From NCBI GenBank assembly GCA_023435335.1, contig JAEYRU010000110.1, forward strand, positions 1-64,000: 64,000 bases of DNA. The letters run 5' to 3'. This document shows positions 8,877 to 20,491 of the stretch, piece after piece. The DNA comes from Pseudomonadota bacterium. Its GTDB lineage: Bacteria; Pseudomonadota; Alphaproteobacteria; Rhizobiales; Rhizobiaceae. The notes under the pieces were generated by a model. It was not told the origin of the DNA, did no database searches, and worked only from the letters and a program-made list of their open reading frames with translations. The number at the start of each line of letters is the position of its first letter. The first letter of the stretch is position 1. The translations under genes were made by a program, and so were the position numbers.

Positions 8877-9626
8877 CTAGCGCCCGCCCGACACGTCGAG
8901 GATCGCGCCGGTGGTGTACGACGCCGTGTCCGACAGGAAGTAGATGACGGCGTCCGCCACCTCTTCCGCACGGCCCGGCCTCTGCATCGGGATGAGCGGC
9001 GCGACCCTTGCCGCGCGGTCCGGCTGGCCGCCGGATGCGTGGATCTCCGTCTCGATCGTCCCCGGCCGCACGCAGTTCACGCGGATTCCCTCCGTCGCGA
9101 CCTCGCGCGCCAGTCCGCGGGTAAAGGTCTCGATCGCGCCCTTGGCGCTGGCGTAATCGAGGTATTCCCCGCCGCTGCCCAGCACGGCAGCCACCGACGA
9201 GACGTTGACGATCGAACCACCCTGGCCTCCGTGCAGGGTCGACATGCGCTTCACCGCCTCGCGGGCGCACAGCATCGGCCCCAGCACATTGACGCGCAGC
9301 ATGCGTTCGATGCGCCCGGCGTCCATCTGATCGAGGCGCGCCTTGCGGTCGACCACGCCGGCGTTGTTGACCAGCGCGTCGAGCCGGCCGAAGCGGCGGT
9401 CAACCTCGGCGAACATGAACACGATGTCGGTTTCGCTGCTGGCGTCGCCCTGGATGGCGAAGGCTTCGCCGTCTGCCGCCTCGATCTCGTCCACCACCCT
9501 GTCGGCGGCGTCGCGGTTGGAATGAAAATTGACCGCGACGCGCCAGCCCTGTCGGGCCGCCTGCAGCGATATCGCCGCGCCGATGCCGCGCGATCCTCCC
9601 GTGACGAGAAGCGCCTTCGCACTCAT
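8877..9626 (-). CDS. short-chain dehydrogenase/reductase
   Basis: A classical SDR of 249 residues. TGGSRGIGAAI is the cofactor-binding motif, NNAG follows strand 4, and Ser / YASAK form the catalytic site (VSSVAAVLG...YLDYASAKGAIE). The C-terminus (LDVSGGR) is typical of 3-oxoacyl-ACP-reductase-like SDRs. ATG at 9626 overlaps the upstream gene's TGA (ATGA), implying translational coupling. The substrate is unknown. The neighbours suggest readthrough from the 2-oxoglutarate dehydrogenase genes, but not necessarily a TCA role. Confidence 0.85.
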   Translation of the reverse strand: MSAKALLVTGGSRGIGAAISLQAARQGWRVAVNFHSNRDAADRVVDEIEAADGEAFAIQGDASSETDIVFMFAEVDRRFGRLDALVNNAGVVDRKARLDQMDAGRIERMLRVNVLGPMLCAREAVKRMSTLHGGQGGSIVNVSSVAAVLGSGGEYLDYASAKGAIETFTRGLAREVATEGIRVNCVRPGTIETEIHASGGQPDRAARVAPLIPMQRPGRAEEVADAVIYFLSDTASYTTGAILDVSGGR

Positions 9627-10117
9627 TCCTGGCACCCCGACAAGGCGAAAACGTCCGAAGGCACGGTGAACAGCCCGGCGCTGGAGAAGGCCGGCGCGCC
9701 TCGCATCTGATAGGCCAGATCGGACAGGATGATGCTTGACGGCGCCGGCTCGCCCTCGCCCGGCAGCAGACCGACGCCGCCCTCGCCGTCAACACCGTAG
9801 ATGACGCCCTGCCAGAGCGTACAGGCGTCGAGCTCGGCGCCGGTCACGTCGCCTTCAGGGCAGTTGAACATCACCTGCCCATAGGGCCGCGCCGGTTCCT
9901 CGGTCCACATGACCACGCCCTCGAACAGCGGGCCGCCGCGCATCGCCATCTGGAACTTGTTGGTCACGGCCGCGCTTCCGGCGGCGGGCCGGAAGGCGAT
10001 TTCGGCGACGCCGTCACGGTCGCGGTAGATCGCAAGCTCGACAGGACACGCGGCCGTCGCCGGAGAGGCCGCGGCAAGCGCGGCGGCGAACGCCAATCCC
10101 GTTCCGCCTGCCGGCAT
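9623..10117 (-). CDS. hypothetical secreted protein
   Basis: A protein of 164 residues with an N-terminal signal peptide (GLAFAAALAAASPATAA, cleavage near residue 23). The mature part is acidic and proline/glycine-rich and contains four cysteines (ACPVEL, FNCPEG, DACTLW, SGCQE), probably two disulfides in the periplasm. I do not recognise a domain. It lies 18 bases downstream of odhB and overlaps the SDR gene by 4 bases, so it is part of the same transcript. Confidence 0.7.
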   Translation of the reverse strand: MPAGGTGLAFAAALAAASPATAACPVELAIYRDRDGVAEIAFRPAAGSAAVTNKFQMAMRGGPLFEGVVMWTEEPARPYGQVMFNCPEGDVTGAELDACTLWQGVIYGVDGEGGVGLLPGEGEPAPSSIILSDLAYQMRGAPAFSSAGLFTVPSDVFALSGCQE

Positions 10118-10135
10118 GAGACGCCCTCCGGGCTT

Positions 10136-11425
<1,290 letters not shown>

Positions 11426-11456
11426 CGTTGTTATCCGTCTGCCTGATCGTTTCTGT

Positions 11457-14447
11457 TCAGTTTCCGCCGAGCGCGTCCTCGAGGAACGCCTCGAGCTGCG
11501 CCAGATGCTTCGACATCAGGCCCGTGGCGGGCGAGGCCGCGGCCGGGCGTCCGGTATAGCGCACCCGCTGGTGCTTGGCCTCGATGTGCTGCAGCACCCA
11601 TTCCAGATACGGGTCGATGAAGGACCATGCGCCCATGTTCTTCGGCTCTTCCTGGCACCATACCATCTCGGCGTTGCGGAAGCGCGACAGCTCGTTGATC
11701 AGCGCCTTCGCCGGGAACGGATAGAGTTGCTCGACGCGCAGTAGGTAGATGTCGTTGATCCCGCGCTTCTCGCGCTCCTCGTACAGGTCGTAATAGACCT
11801 TGCCCGAGCACATCACGACGCGGCGGATCTTCGAATCCTTCACCAGCTTGATCGGCTCGTTGCCGAGATACTGCGCGTCGTCCCACAGCAGCCGGTGGAA
11901 CGAGCTCTCGCCCGAAATCTCCGCCAGCGTCGAGACCGCGCGCTTGTGGCGCAGCAGCGACTTCGGCGTCATCAGGATAAGCGGCTTGCGGAAGTCGCGC
12001 TTCAGCTGGCGGCGCAGGATATGGAAGTAGTTGGCGGGCGTCGTGACGTTCGCCACCTGCATGTTGTCTTCCGCGCACATCTGGAGGAAGCGTTCCAGCC
12101 GGGCCGAGGAATGCTCGGGACCCTGCCCCTCGTAGCCGTGCGGAAGCAGGCACACGAGGCCGGACATGCGCAGCCACTTGCGCTCGCCCGATGAGATGAA
12201 CTGGTCGAACACAACCTGCGCGCCGTTGGCGAAGTCGCCGAACTGCGCTTCCCACAGGGTCAGCGCGCGCGGCTCGGCAAGGCTGAAGCCGTACTCGAAG
12301 CCCAGCACCGCCTCTTCCGAGAGCATCGAGTTGATGACTTCGTAATGCGCCTGCTGCGGTCCCAGGTGGTTGAGCGGGATGTAGCGGCTCTCGTCGTTCT
12401 GGTCGTAGAGGACCGAGTGACGCTGCGAGAAGGTGCCGCGCTCCGAATCCTGCCCCGAAAGCCGGACCGGGTTGCCCTCCATCAGGATCGAGCCGAACGC
12501 CAGAGCCTCGCCCATCGACCAGTCGAGCCCTTCGCCCGTATCGATCATCTTGCGGCGGTTCTCCAGGAAGCGTCCGATGGTTCGGTGCACCTCGAAGCCG
12601 TCCGGCACCTCGGACAGCTTGCGGCCGATCTCCTTCAGTGTCTTCACCGGCACGGCGGTCTTGCCGCGGCGCTGCTCGTCCTGATTATCCGCGGTGCGCA
12701 GGCCCGACCACGCGCCGTCCAGCCAGTCGGCCTTGTTGGGCTTGTAGCTTTGGCCGGATTCGAACTCGACCTCCAGAAGCGCGCGCCAGTCAGCCTTCAT
12801 CTTGTCCAAGTCGGCCTGCGTGATGAGGCCTTCCTCGATCAGCCGCTGGGCATAGATCTGCATTGTCGTCGGATGGGCGCGGATCGCCTGGTACATGGCG
12901 GGCTGGGTGAACGCCGGCTCGTCGCCTTCGTTGTGGCCGTAGCGGCGGTAGCAGAACATGTCGATGACGACCGGCTTCTGGAACGTCATCCGGTACTCGG
13001 TCGCCACCTTGGCCGCGAAGACGACGGCTTCCGGATCGTCGCCGTTCACGTGGAAGATCGGCGCCTCGATCATCTTTGCCGTATCCGACGGATAGGGCGA
13101 GGAGCGCGAGAAACGCGGATTGGTGGTGAAGCCGATCTGGTTGTTGATGATGAAATGCAGCGTGCCCGCAACCCGGTGCCCGCGCAGGCCTGAGAGCCCC
13201 AGGATTTCAGCCACCACGCCCTGTCCGGCGAACGCGGCGTCGCCGTGGATGAGCAGCGGCAGCACCTTGGCGCGCTCCTCCAGCGGCACGACCTCCTCGT
13301 GCTTGCGGCCGAACAGCTGGTCCTGTTTGGCGCGCGCCTTGCCCATCACCACCGGGTCGACGATCTCGAGATGCGACGGATTCGCCGTGAGCGAGAGGTG
13401 CACCTTGTTCCCGTCGAACTCACGGTCGGACGAGGCGCCCAGATGGTACTTCACGTCGCCGGAGCCTTCCACGTCGTCGGGCGCGAACGAGCCGCCCTTG
13501 AACTCGTGGAAGATGGCTCGGTGCGGCTTCGCCATAACCTGGCTGAGGACGTTGAGGCGGCCGCGATGGGCCATGCCGAAAACGATCTCCTTCAGCCCCA
13601 TCGCGCCGCCGCGCTTGATGATCTGCTCGAGCGCCGGGATAAGCGACTCGCCGCCATCGAGGCCGAAGCGCTTGGTGCCCTTGTACTTCACGTCGATGAA
13701 CTGCTCGAAGCCTTCCGCCTCGACCAGCTTGGAAAGAATCGCCAGCTTGCCGTTCTTGGTGAAGGTAATGCTCTTGTCGGGACCCTCGATCCGCTCCTGG
13801 ATCCAGGCCTTCTCTTCCGGATTGGAGATGTGCATGAACTCGACGCCGAGCGTGGAGCAATAGGTGCGCTTCAGTATCTCCAACATCTCGCGGATGGTGG
13901 CGAACTCCAATCCGAGCACGTGGTCGATGTAGATCTTGCGGTCCCAGTCGGCCTCGGTGAAGCCGTAGGCCTCCGGCGACAGTTCGTTGTAGTCCTCGAG
14001 CGGCTTGGCGATGCCGAGCGGGTCGAGATTGGCGTGCAGGTGGCCGCGCATGCGGTAGGCGCGGATCATCATGATCGCCCGCACCGAGTCTTGCGTTGCG
14101 CGCATGACGTCGGCGTCGGGAAGGCTGGCTCCACCGCTGGCGGCCTTGGCCTTCAGCTTCGTGTCGATATGCTTCTCGACCTGTCCCCAGTCGCCGTCGA
14201 GGGCCGAGACAAGCTCCCCGTTGGCCACCAGCGGCCATCCCTTGGCCTTCCACGACGCGCCCTGCGCGTTCTTCCTCACGTCGGACGCGTCGTCCTTCAG
14301 CGCCGCGAAGAACTCGCGCCACTCGCTGTCAACCGAGGCCGGGTTGTCCTGGTACTGGGCGTAGAGTTCCTCGATGTAGCCGGCGTTGCCGCCATAGAGG
14401 AAGGATGTGAGAGAGAACTGGTCGTTGGCCTGATCTTGTCGTGCCAT
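11457..14447 (-). CDS. sucA: 2-oxoglutarate dehydrogenase E1
   Basis: A thiamine-diphosphate enzyme of 996 residues that decarboxylates 2-oxoglutarate. The N-terminal E1o segment (FLYGGNAGYIEELYAQYQ) is the region that docks to E2. The ThDP/Mg motif includes HGDAAFAGQGVVAE, followed by NNQIGFTT. The C-terminal transketolase-like domain includes EAQFGDFANGAQVVFDQF and the conserved GPEHSSARLERFLQ. ATG at 14447 gives the canonical start MARQDQAND. A 154-base gap with a strong hairpin separates it from sucD. Confidence 0.97.
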   Translation of the reverse strand: MARQDQANDQFSLTSFLYGGNAGYIEELYAQYQDNPASVDSEWREFFAALKDDASDVRKNAQGASWKAKGWPLVANGELVSALDGDWGQVEKHIDTKLKAKAASGGASLPDADVMRATQDSVRAIMMIRAYRMRGHLHANLDPLGIAKPLEDYNELSPEAYGFTEADWDRKIYIDHVLGLEFATIREMLEILKRTYCSTLGVEFMHISNPEEKAWIQERIEGPDKSITFTKNGKLAILSKLVEAEGFEQFIDVKYKGTKRFGLDGGESLIPALEQIIKRGGAMGLKEIVFGMAHRGRLNVLSQVMAKPHRAIFHEFKGGSFAPDDVEGSGDVKYHLGASSDREFDGNKVHLSLTANPSHLEIVDPVVMGKARAKQDQLFGRKHEEVVPLEERAKVLPLLIHGDAAFAGQGVVAEILGLSGLRGHRVAGTLHFIINNQIGFTTNPRFSRSSPYPSDTAKMIEAPIFHVNGDDPEAVVFAAKVATEYRMTFQKPVVIDMFCYRRYGHNEGDEPAFTQPAMYQAIRAHPTTMQIYAQRLIEEGLITQADLDKMKADWRALLEVEFESGQSYKPNKADWLDGAWSGLRTADNQDEQRRGKTAVPVKTLKEIGRKLSEVPDGFEVHRTIGRFLENRRKMIDTGEGLDWSMGEALAFGSILMEGNPVRLSGQDSERGTFSQRHSVLYDQNDESRYIPLNHLGPQQAHYEVINSMLSEEAVLGFEYGFSLAEPRALTLWEAQFGDFANGAQVVFDQFISSGERKWLRMSGLVCLLPHGYEGQGPEHSSARLERFLQMCAEDNMQVANVTTPANYFHILRRQLKRDFRKPLILMTPKSLLRHKRAVSTLAEISGESSFHRLLWDDAQYLGNEPIKLVKDSKIRRVVMCSGKVYYDLYEEREKRGINDIYLLRVEQLYPFPAKALINELSRFRNAEMVWCQEEPKNMGAWSFIDPYLEWVLQHIEAKHQRVRYTGRPAAASPATGLMSKHLAQLEAFLEDALGGN

Positions 14448-14555
14448 TTTTCGCCGGAGCGCCGCGCCCCGTCTCCTTAGCTGTCTATGGGCCATGCCCC
14501 CGTCGGACGCATGCAGCCCCTGTTCCCCACCGGGCTCTTCGGCCCTTTATCAGGT

Positions 14556-14590
14556 GAAATGCGCCGGCCTCGTGACCGTCGGCGCATTTC
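14556..14590. other. 11-bp hairpin in the sucD-sucA intercistronic gap
   Basis: GAAATGCGCCG (14556-14566) pairs perfectly with CGGCGCATTTC (14580-14590) around a 13-base loop. There is no T-run on either side, so it looks like an RNA-stabilising or processing element rather than an intrinsic terminator. Confidence 0.7.
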
Positions 14591-14601
14591 CGCTTCCCGC
14601 T

Positions 14602-15504
14602 TCAGCCCTTGATGGCCTCAACCAGCGTCGTGCCCAGCCGCGCGGGCGAGGGCGAGACGCGGATGCCCGCCGCCTCCATCGCCGCGATCTTGTCTTCCGC
14701 GCCGCCCTTGCCGCCGGAGATGACCGCGCCAGCGTGGCCCATGGTGCGCCCGGGAGGCGCAGTGCGCCCTGCGATGAAGCCGGCCATCGGCTTCCTGCGC
14801 CCGCGCTTGGCTTCGTCCCGGAGGAACTGCGCCGCGTCTTCCTCGGCCGAACCGCCGATCTCGCCGATCATGATGATCGACTTGGTCTCGTCGTCGGCTA
14901 GGAACATCTCCAGCACGTCGATGAATTCGGTGCCCTTCACCGGATCGCCGCCGATGCCGACGGCGGTCGTCTGGCCGAGCCCTGCATTTGTGGTCTGGAA
15001 CACTGCCTCGTATGTAAGCGTGCCAGAGCGCGAGACAACACCGACCGAACCCTTGCGGAAGATGTTGCCGGGCATGATGCCGATCTTGCACTCGTTGGGG
15101 GTCAGGACCCCCGGGCAGTTCGGCCCGATGAGCCGCGACTTCGACCGGTCGAGCCGCGCCTTGACCTTGACCATGTCCATCACCGGAATGCCTTCCGTGA
15201 TGCACACGATGAGCGGAATCTCGGCCTCGATCGCCTCGATGATGGCGGCCGCCGCGCCTGCCGGCGGAACGTAGATCACCGATGCGTTGGCACCGGTCTT
15301 CTCCTTGCCCTCGGCGACGGTGGCGAAGATCGGCAGCGCCTCGCCGTTCCTGCCCGTCCAGGTCTCGCCGCCCTTCTTGGGATGCGTGCCGCCCACCATC
15401 TTGGTGCCGTGATAGGCAAGCGCCTGCTCGGTGTGGAAGGTGCCGGTGTTGCCGGTGAGGCCCTGGACCAGAACCCTGGTGTCTTTGTTGACGAGAATGG
15501 ACAT
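14602..15504 (-). CDS. sucD: succinyl-CoA synthetase, alpha subunit
   Basis: A protein of 300 residues. The CoA-binding domain starts MSILVNKDTRVLVQGLTGNTGTFH. The phosphorylated active-site histidine lies in MGHAGAVISGGKG (about residue 250). With sucC it makes the ADP- or GDP-dependent succinyl-CoA synthetase of the TCA cycle. It starts 5 bases after sucC. ATG at 15504 is the conserved start, although the frame is open upstream through sucC. Confidence 0.97.
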   Translation of the reverse strand: MSILVNKDTRVLVQGLTGNTGTFHTEQALAYHGTKMVGGTHPKKGGETWTGRNGEALPIFATVAEGKEKTGANASVIYVPPAGAAAAIIEAIEAEIPLIVCITEGIPVMDMVKVKARLDRSKSRLIGPNCPGVLTPNECKIGIMPGNIFRKGSVGVVSRSGTLTYEAVFQTTNAGLGQTTAVGIGGDPVKGTEFIDVLEMFLADDETKSIIMIGEIGGSAEEDAAQFLRDEAKRGRRKPMAGFIAGRTAPPGRTMGHAGAVISGGKGGAEDKIAAMEAAGIRVSPSPARLGTTLVEAIKG

Positions 15505-15509
15505 CCGGC

Positions 15510-16706
<1,197 letters not shown>

Positions 16707-16714
16707 GTCCGGCC

Positions 16715-17680
16715 TTACTTCTTCAGGTTCGGGGCGATCTGGACGCAAGCCTCGCAGAGCGCCTGCACGGCGGCGACCGACTTGTCGAACATCTTCTGCT
16801 CGCCCTTCGAGAAATCGATCTCGATGATACGCTCGACGCCGCCCGCGCCGATCACCACCGGCACGCCGACATACATGTTCTTCAGCCCGTACTGGCCCGA
16901 CAGGTGCGCGGCACAGGGCAGCACTCGCTTCTTGTCCTTCAGGTAGCTCTCGGCCATGGCGATCGCCGACGCCGCCGGCGCATAATAGGCCGAGCCGGTC
17001 TTGAGCAGCGCGACGATCTCGCCGCCGCCCTTGCGTGTGCGCTCGACGATGGCGTCAAGCCGCTCCTTCGAGGTCCAGCCCATCTTCACGAGGTCCGGCA
17101 GCGGGATGCCGGCGACGGTGGAGTAGCGGGTGAGCGGCACCATGTCGTCGCCGTGGCCGCCGAGCGTCATGGCGCTCACGTCCTCGACCGACACCTTGAA
17201 CTCCTCGGCCAGGAAATAGCGGAAGCGGGCTGAGTCGAGCACGCCCGCCATGCCGACGACGTGCGTCTTCGGCAGGCCGGAGAACTTCTGCAGCGCCCAC
17301 ACCATCGCGTCGAGCGGGTTGGTGATGCAGATGACGAAGGCGTTGGGCGCGTACTTCTTGATGCCGGCGCCCACCTGCTCCATCACCTTGAGGTTGATCC
17401 CGAGCAGGTCGTCGCGGCTCATGCCCGGCTTGCGCGGCACGCCGGCCGTCACGATGCAGACATCCGCGCCCTCGATCGCCGAGTATTCGTTGGTGCCAGT
17501 GAAGCGCGCGTCGAAGCCGTCGACCGGCGAGGATTCCGCGATATCCAGGCCCTTGCCCTGCGGAATACCTTCAGCGATGTCGAACATCACCACGTCGCCG
17601 AGTTCCTTGAGCCCGATCATGTGGGCGAGCGTGCCGCCGATCATGCCTGAGCCGATGAGGGCAATCTTGTTGCGTGCCAT
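16715..17680 (-). CDS. mdh: malate dehydrogenase
   Basis: A lactate-dehydrogenase-like NAD-dependent malate dehydrogenase of 321 residues, the form usual in alphaproteobacteria. NAD motif GSGMIGGTLAHMIG (about residues 10-23), substrate arginines in AGVPRKPGMSRDDLL, and the catalytic histidine in TLGGHGDDMVPL (about 176). It is the first gene of the mdh-sucCD-odhAB-lpd block, so the region upstream should hold the main promoter. Confidence 0.97.
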   Translation of the reverse strand: MARNKIALIGSGMIGGTLAHMIGLKELGDVVMFDIAEGIPQGKGLDIAESSPVDGFDARFTGTNEYSAIEGADVCIVTAGVPRKPGMSRDDLLGINLKVMEQVGAGIKKYAPNAFVICITNPLDAMVWALQKFSGLPKTHVVGMAGVLDSARFRYFLAEEFKVSVEDVSAMTLGGHGDDMVPLTRYSTVAGIPLPDLVKMGWTSKERLDAIVERTRKGGGEIVALLKTGSAYYAPAASAIAMAESYLKDKKRVLPCAAHLSGQYGLKNMYVGVPVVIGAGGVERIIEIDFSKGEQKMFDKSVAAVQALCEACVQIAPNLKK

Positions 17681-17874
17681 GTGCGGTGATTTCCCCTTGA
17701 TACCGCCGGGTGCGGCCGGCGGGATAATGATGCCGAAAGCTTTTCGCGGGCTTAAGAACGCGCCGGAAACTCCGGTTCCGCATAGACGTATTGACAGGAA
17801 AATTCAAACGGTTCTTTCGGCGCAAGTAAATTCAATCGGTTATAACAAAAATAATTTACGTAAACGTAAGAATT
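17681..17874 (-). promoter_or_regulatory. AT-rich leader and promoter region of the mdh operon
   Basis: This 194-base gap is markedly AT-rich at 17770-17875. It holds a near-perfect palindrome TTACGTAAACGTAA (17856-17869) that could be an operator, and a CCGCCGG/CCGGCGG hairpin close to the mdh start (17703-17722). A specific -35/-10 pair was not assigned. Confidence 0.4.
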
Positions 17875-18362
17875 CTAGCTCGTTACACGCCATCGTTCGA
17901 CATGCCGACCCACGCCGATAAGCAGTGGAACGCTGACTCCTAACGCTAGCAGCCCTGCGGCCGCGCCGAACGCGAAGGATGGCTCCTTGAGCCGATGCGG
18001 CCCCACCACGGCCAGCGCGTAGAGCGCTGCAGGCACGACCAGCAGCCAGGCAGTCGCGGTTCCTGGGTGGTAGCGACGGAACCATACGCTGGCGGCGAGA
18101 TGAGGGATGGCGGCGTTGAAGATCATCGCGCCGAAAACCCGGCAAGCACGGGGTCCAGCGAGATGCCAAGCGCCATCCCTGCGGGCACGGCCCAGAAGAG
18201 CAGCGTGATCACCGCGACCGCGAATCGGAAGGAGAAGGCTGAAGGCGGCCTGAATGCCGGCGGTCCCTGAAAGCCCGGCAGCCAGATCCACTCCTCGAGG
18301 TTATGCACGGTCACAGCGAGGGCGAAGACGAGCGCTGCGCCGCCTGCGTCTCCGAAAACCAC
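17875..18362 (-). pseudogene. HXXEE-domain membrane protein, frameshifted
   Basis: Two reading frames together encode one protein of about 160 residues. The upstream part (from GTG at 18362) has a hydrophobic segment with the HNLEEW motif (HxxEE) and transmembrane stretches up to LGISLDPVLAG. Translation then hits a stop. The next frame continues with VFGAMIFNAAIPHLAASVW, two further helices and a basic end. Inserting one G in the GGG run near 18137-18139 joins them (LAG-VFGAM). It is either a recent pseudogene or a base-calling error. The family function is unknown. Its start overlaps the zapE stop. Confidence 0.7.
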
Positions 18363-19537
18363 TATTCAGCCGCCACGCTGCCGTTTGCCTCGCGCACCGC
18401 CTCTAACCACTCGCGGCTCTGCATCTCGACCAGGCGCGAGGCAGTGCGGGCAAACTCGAACGCTTCCGCCCCGGTCCTGCCCGCGTAGAGCTTGTCGGGT
18501 GCCGCCGCAGCGCTGGCCACCAGCCGCTTGCGCTTGTCGTAGAGCGTGTCGATGAGCAGGATGAAGCGCTTTGCTTCGTTGCGCTGCGCCTGCGCCATCA
18601 CCGGGATGTTGTCGATGAAGACCGTGTCGAAACGCTCGGCAATCGCCAGGTAGTCGCGCGCCGCGAGCGGCTTCTGGCACAAGTCGGCGAAATCGAAGCG
18701 CGCCGCGCCACCCGCAGCGCGGGGCACGTGCACGCTGCGCCCCTTTACGGAGATTTCCAATGGCGCGACCGACTTCCCCTCGGTGGCGGCCTCCCAGGCT
18801 TCGTCCATCTCGCGCTCGGCCTGCGGCCCAAGCGGCGTCGCATAGACCGGGAGTCGCGCGAGCCGCCGCATCCTGTAATCGGTGTCGCTGTCGAGGTTGA
18901 TGATGCGCGCATGCCCGCGCAGGATACCGATGAAAGGCTCGAACAGGCCGCGGTTCAAGCCGTCGCGATAGAGATCCTCCGGCGCCACGTTCGATGTCGC
19001 CACAAGCACCACGCCTTCCGCGAACAGCGCAGAGAACAGTCGCGAGAGGATCATTGCGTCGGCGATGTCGGTCACCGCGAATTCGTCGAAACAGAGTACC
19101 CACGCTTCCGCGGCGAGAGCGCGGGCCACCGGGGGTAGGGGGTCGCTCTCCTTCGTCTCGCCTTTCTTGAATGCCTGCCGGTGGCGATGCACCCGGTCGT
19201 GCACATCGGCCATGAAGTCGTTGAAATGCGCGCGCCGCTTGCGCTCCGCCGGGACGAGGTCGAAGAACATGTCCATCAGCATCGTCTTGCCGCGGCCGAC
19301 GCTGCCGTGGATGTAGAGCCCTTTCACCGGCTCGCGCGGCGTACGCTTGGCGAACAGCCAGCCAAGTGCGCTCTTCTTCGCCGCCATCCGCTTCTCGACG
19401 ATCTCCTCGAGCAGACGGTCGAGCGCCCGCGCCACCTCCATTTGCCGCGGGTCAGGCGACAGGTGGCCCGCTTCAGCCAAGCCGGCGTAACGCTGCGCCA
19501 GCGAGCGGTGGTTCGTCAGGCCGTCGGCGATCTTCAT
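18362..19537 (-). CDS. zapE: cell division protein ZapE (AFG1-like ATPase)
   Basis: An AFG1-family ATPase of 391 residues. Walker A lies in GSVGRGKTMLMDMFF and Walker B in VLCFDEFAVTDIADAM, followed by sensor region TSNVAPEDLYRDGLNR. In E. coli ZapE acts at the Z-ring under stress, and mitochondrial homologues act in protein quality control. ATG at 19537 (MKIADGLTNHRSLAQRY) is the likely start; an open frame extends 111 codons upstream but antisense to and beyond the conserved N-terminus. The frameshifted HXXEE gene follows. Confidence 0.93.
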   Translation of the reverse strand: MKIADGLTNHRSLAQRYAGLAEAGHLSPDPRQMEVARALDRLLEEIVEKRMAAKKSALGWLFAKRTPREPVKGLYIHGSVGRGKTMLMDMFFDLVPAERKRRAHFNDFMADVHDRVHRHRQAFKKGETKESDPLPPVARALAAEAWVLCFDEFAVTDIADAMILSRLFSALFAEGVVLVATSNVAPEDLYRDGLNRGLFEPFIGILRGHARIINLDSDTDYRMRRLARLPVYATPLGPQAEREMDEAWEAATEGKSVAPLEISVKGRSVHVPRAAGGAARFDFADLCQKPLAARDYLAIAERFDTVFIDNIPVMAQAQRNEAKRFILLIDTLYDKRKRLVASAAAAPDKLYAGRTGAEAFEFARTASRLVEMQSREWLEAVREANGSVAAE

Positions 19538-19620
19538 GCTGATTTCCCGCGAGCGCGAGGAGGAGTTCGCGCCCGATAGCGCGAAATCCTGCCACGGCAA
19601 AGGGTATCGAGTCTGGAATC

Positions 19621-20169
19621 CTAGCGCGACAGCGAAACCGGCAGCCCGGAGGACGTCTGGCCGTCGAAGCGCTCGCCGCCGGAGGCATAGAGTCGCGCCA
19701 GCACACCGCCTGCCTGATCGTACAGCGCCAGCTGCTTGCCTTCCACGTTCCACGACTTCACCCCGTCGAGCGGGGCGGGGCAGCGCAGCGGGCCGGCGCG
19801 GAAGCCCTGGCCGAACTTGGTCTGAGGGGTGGCAATGCGGCAGCCTTGGCCGGCGACGGTGGCATTCCACACGCCGGCGACGCTGCCAGCGGTAATGTCG
19901 GGCGCGTTGGCAGAGGCCGCCATCTGAGTCTGGCCCGGGAGGGTCGAGGCTCCGGGCGCGGTGGGGAATGAGCCGGGAGCGAGCGTGCCGTCGCTGGGCG
20001 GGGGAAGCTGGCTCGCCGTCACCATACCCGCCGGGGCCGGCTCCAGCGGCTCGGCGATGGTGCTGCTGGCCGGGCGCGTGTTAACCGACGCGAAGCGCTG
20101 GCTGGTGCAACCGGCCAGCGTCGTCGAGGCGATCAGCGCGCCCAGTAGTCCCAGTTTGAAATAGGTCAT
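19621..20169 (-). CDS. omp19: Omp19-type outer membrane lipoprotein / protease inhibitor
   Basis: A lipoprotein of 182 residues. The signal peptide ends in lipobox LAGC (cysteine about residue 21). A Pro/Thr/Ser-rich linker (about 30-90) leads to an Inh-like beta-barrel domain with AGVWNATVAGQGCRIATPQT, GPLRCPAP and the C-terminal RFDGQTSSG...VSLSR. These match what I recall of Brucella Omp19, a surface lipoprotein that inhibits host proteases. It is expected to be anchored in the outer membrane. It is transcribed divergently from ispG. Confidence 0.9.
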   Translation of the reverse strand: MTYFKLGLLGALIASTTLAGCTSQRFASVNTRPASSTIAEPLEPAPAGMVTASQLPPPSDGTLAPGSFPTAPGASTLPGQTQMAASANAPDITAGSVAGVWNATVAGQGCRIATPQTKFGQGFRAGPLRCPAPLDGVKSWNVEGKQLALYDQAGGVLARLYASGGERFDGQTSSGLPVSLSR

Positions 20170-20491
20170 CCCGTCCTCCGTCGGGCCTCTAAACGTTTCG
20201 AGGCTCCCGCACGTTCCTTGCCTCGCCGCTAAACGTGGCGATCTTGCGATAATTATCGGCCCGTCATGGTTAACGGGAGGTTCATCGCCGCCGATTGCGG
20301 CAGAAATGCAACAGGTGCGCCATGCGGCGGGATCGGCCCCTTGGCTTCAGAACCTGACGAAAGCGATCGGACAGTGTCCCCCGGTCTCGGGCCTCGGACT
20401 ACCCGTCGCCATCCGCGCCATTGCCTCCCATTGACATTGCCTTCGCCGTTCGCCACCTCATGGCCGCAGTTCCCCTTGATAAGGCCCGGCC
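20170..20491. promoter_or_regulatory. divergent intergenic region between omp19 and ispG
   Basis: This 322-base stretch has no convincing gene. It contains an 18-base near-palindrome (20186-20203, CCTCTAAACGTTTCGAGG) just upstream of omp19 and a related TAAACG block near 20231. A TTAACCAT octamer (minus strand, 20275-20268), the form of a CtrA half-site, is also present. No full promoter could be assigned. Confidence 0.4.

Noticed and set aside
20268..20275. TTAACCAT as a CtrA half-site for omp19
   Set aside because: A lone octamer without its second half is too weak to claim; it is mentioned only in the intergenic entry.
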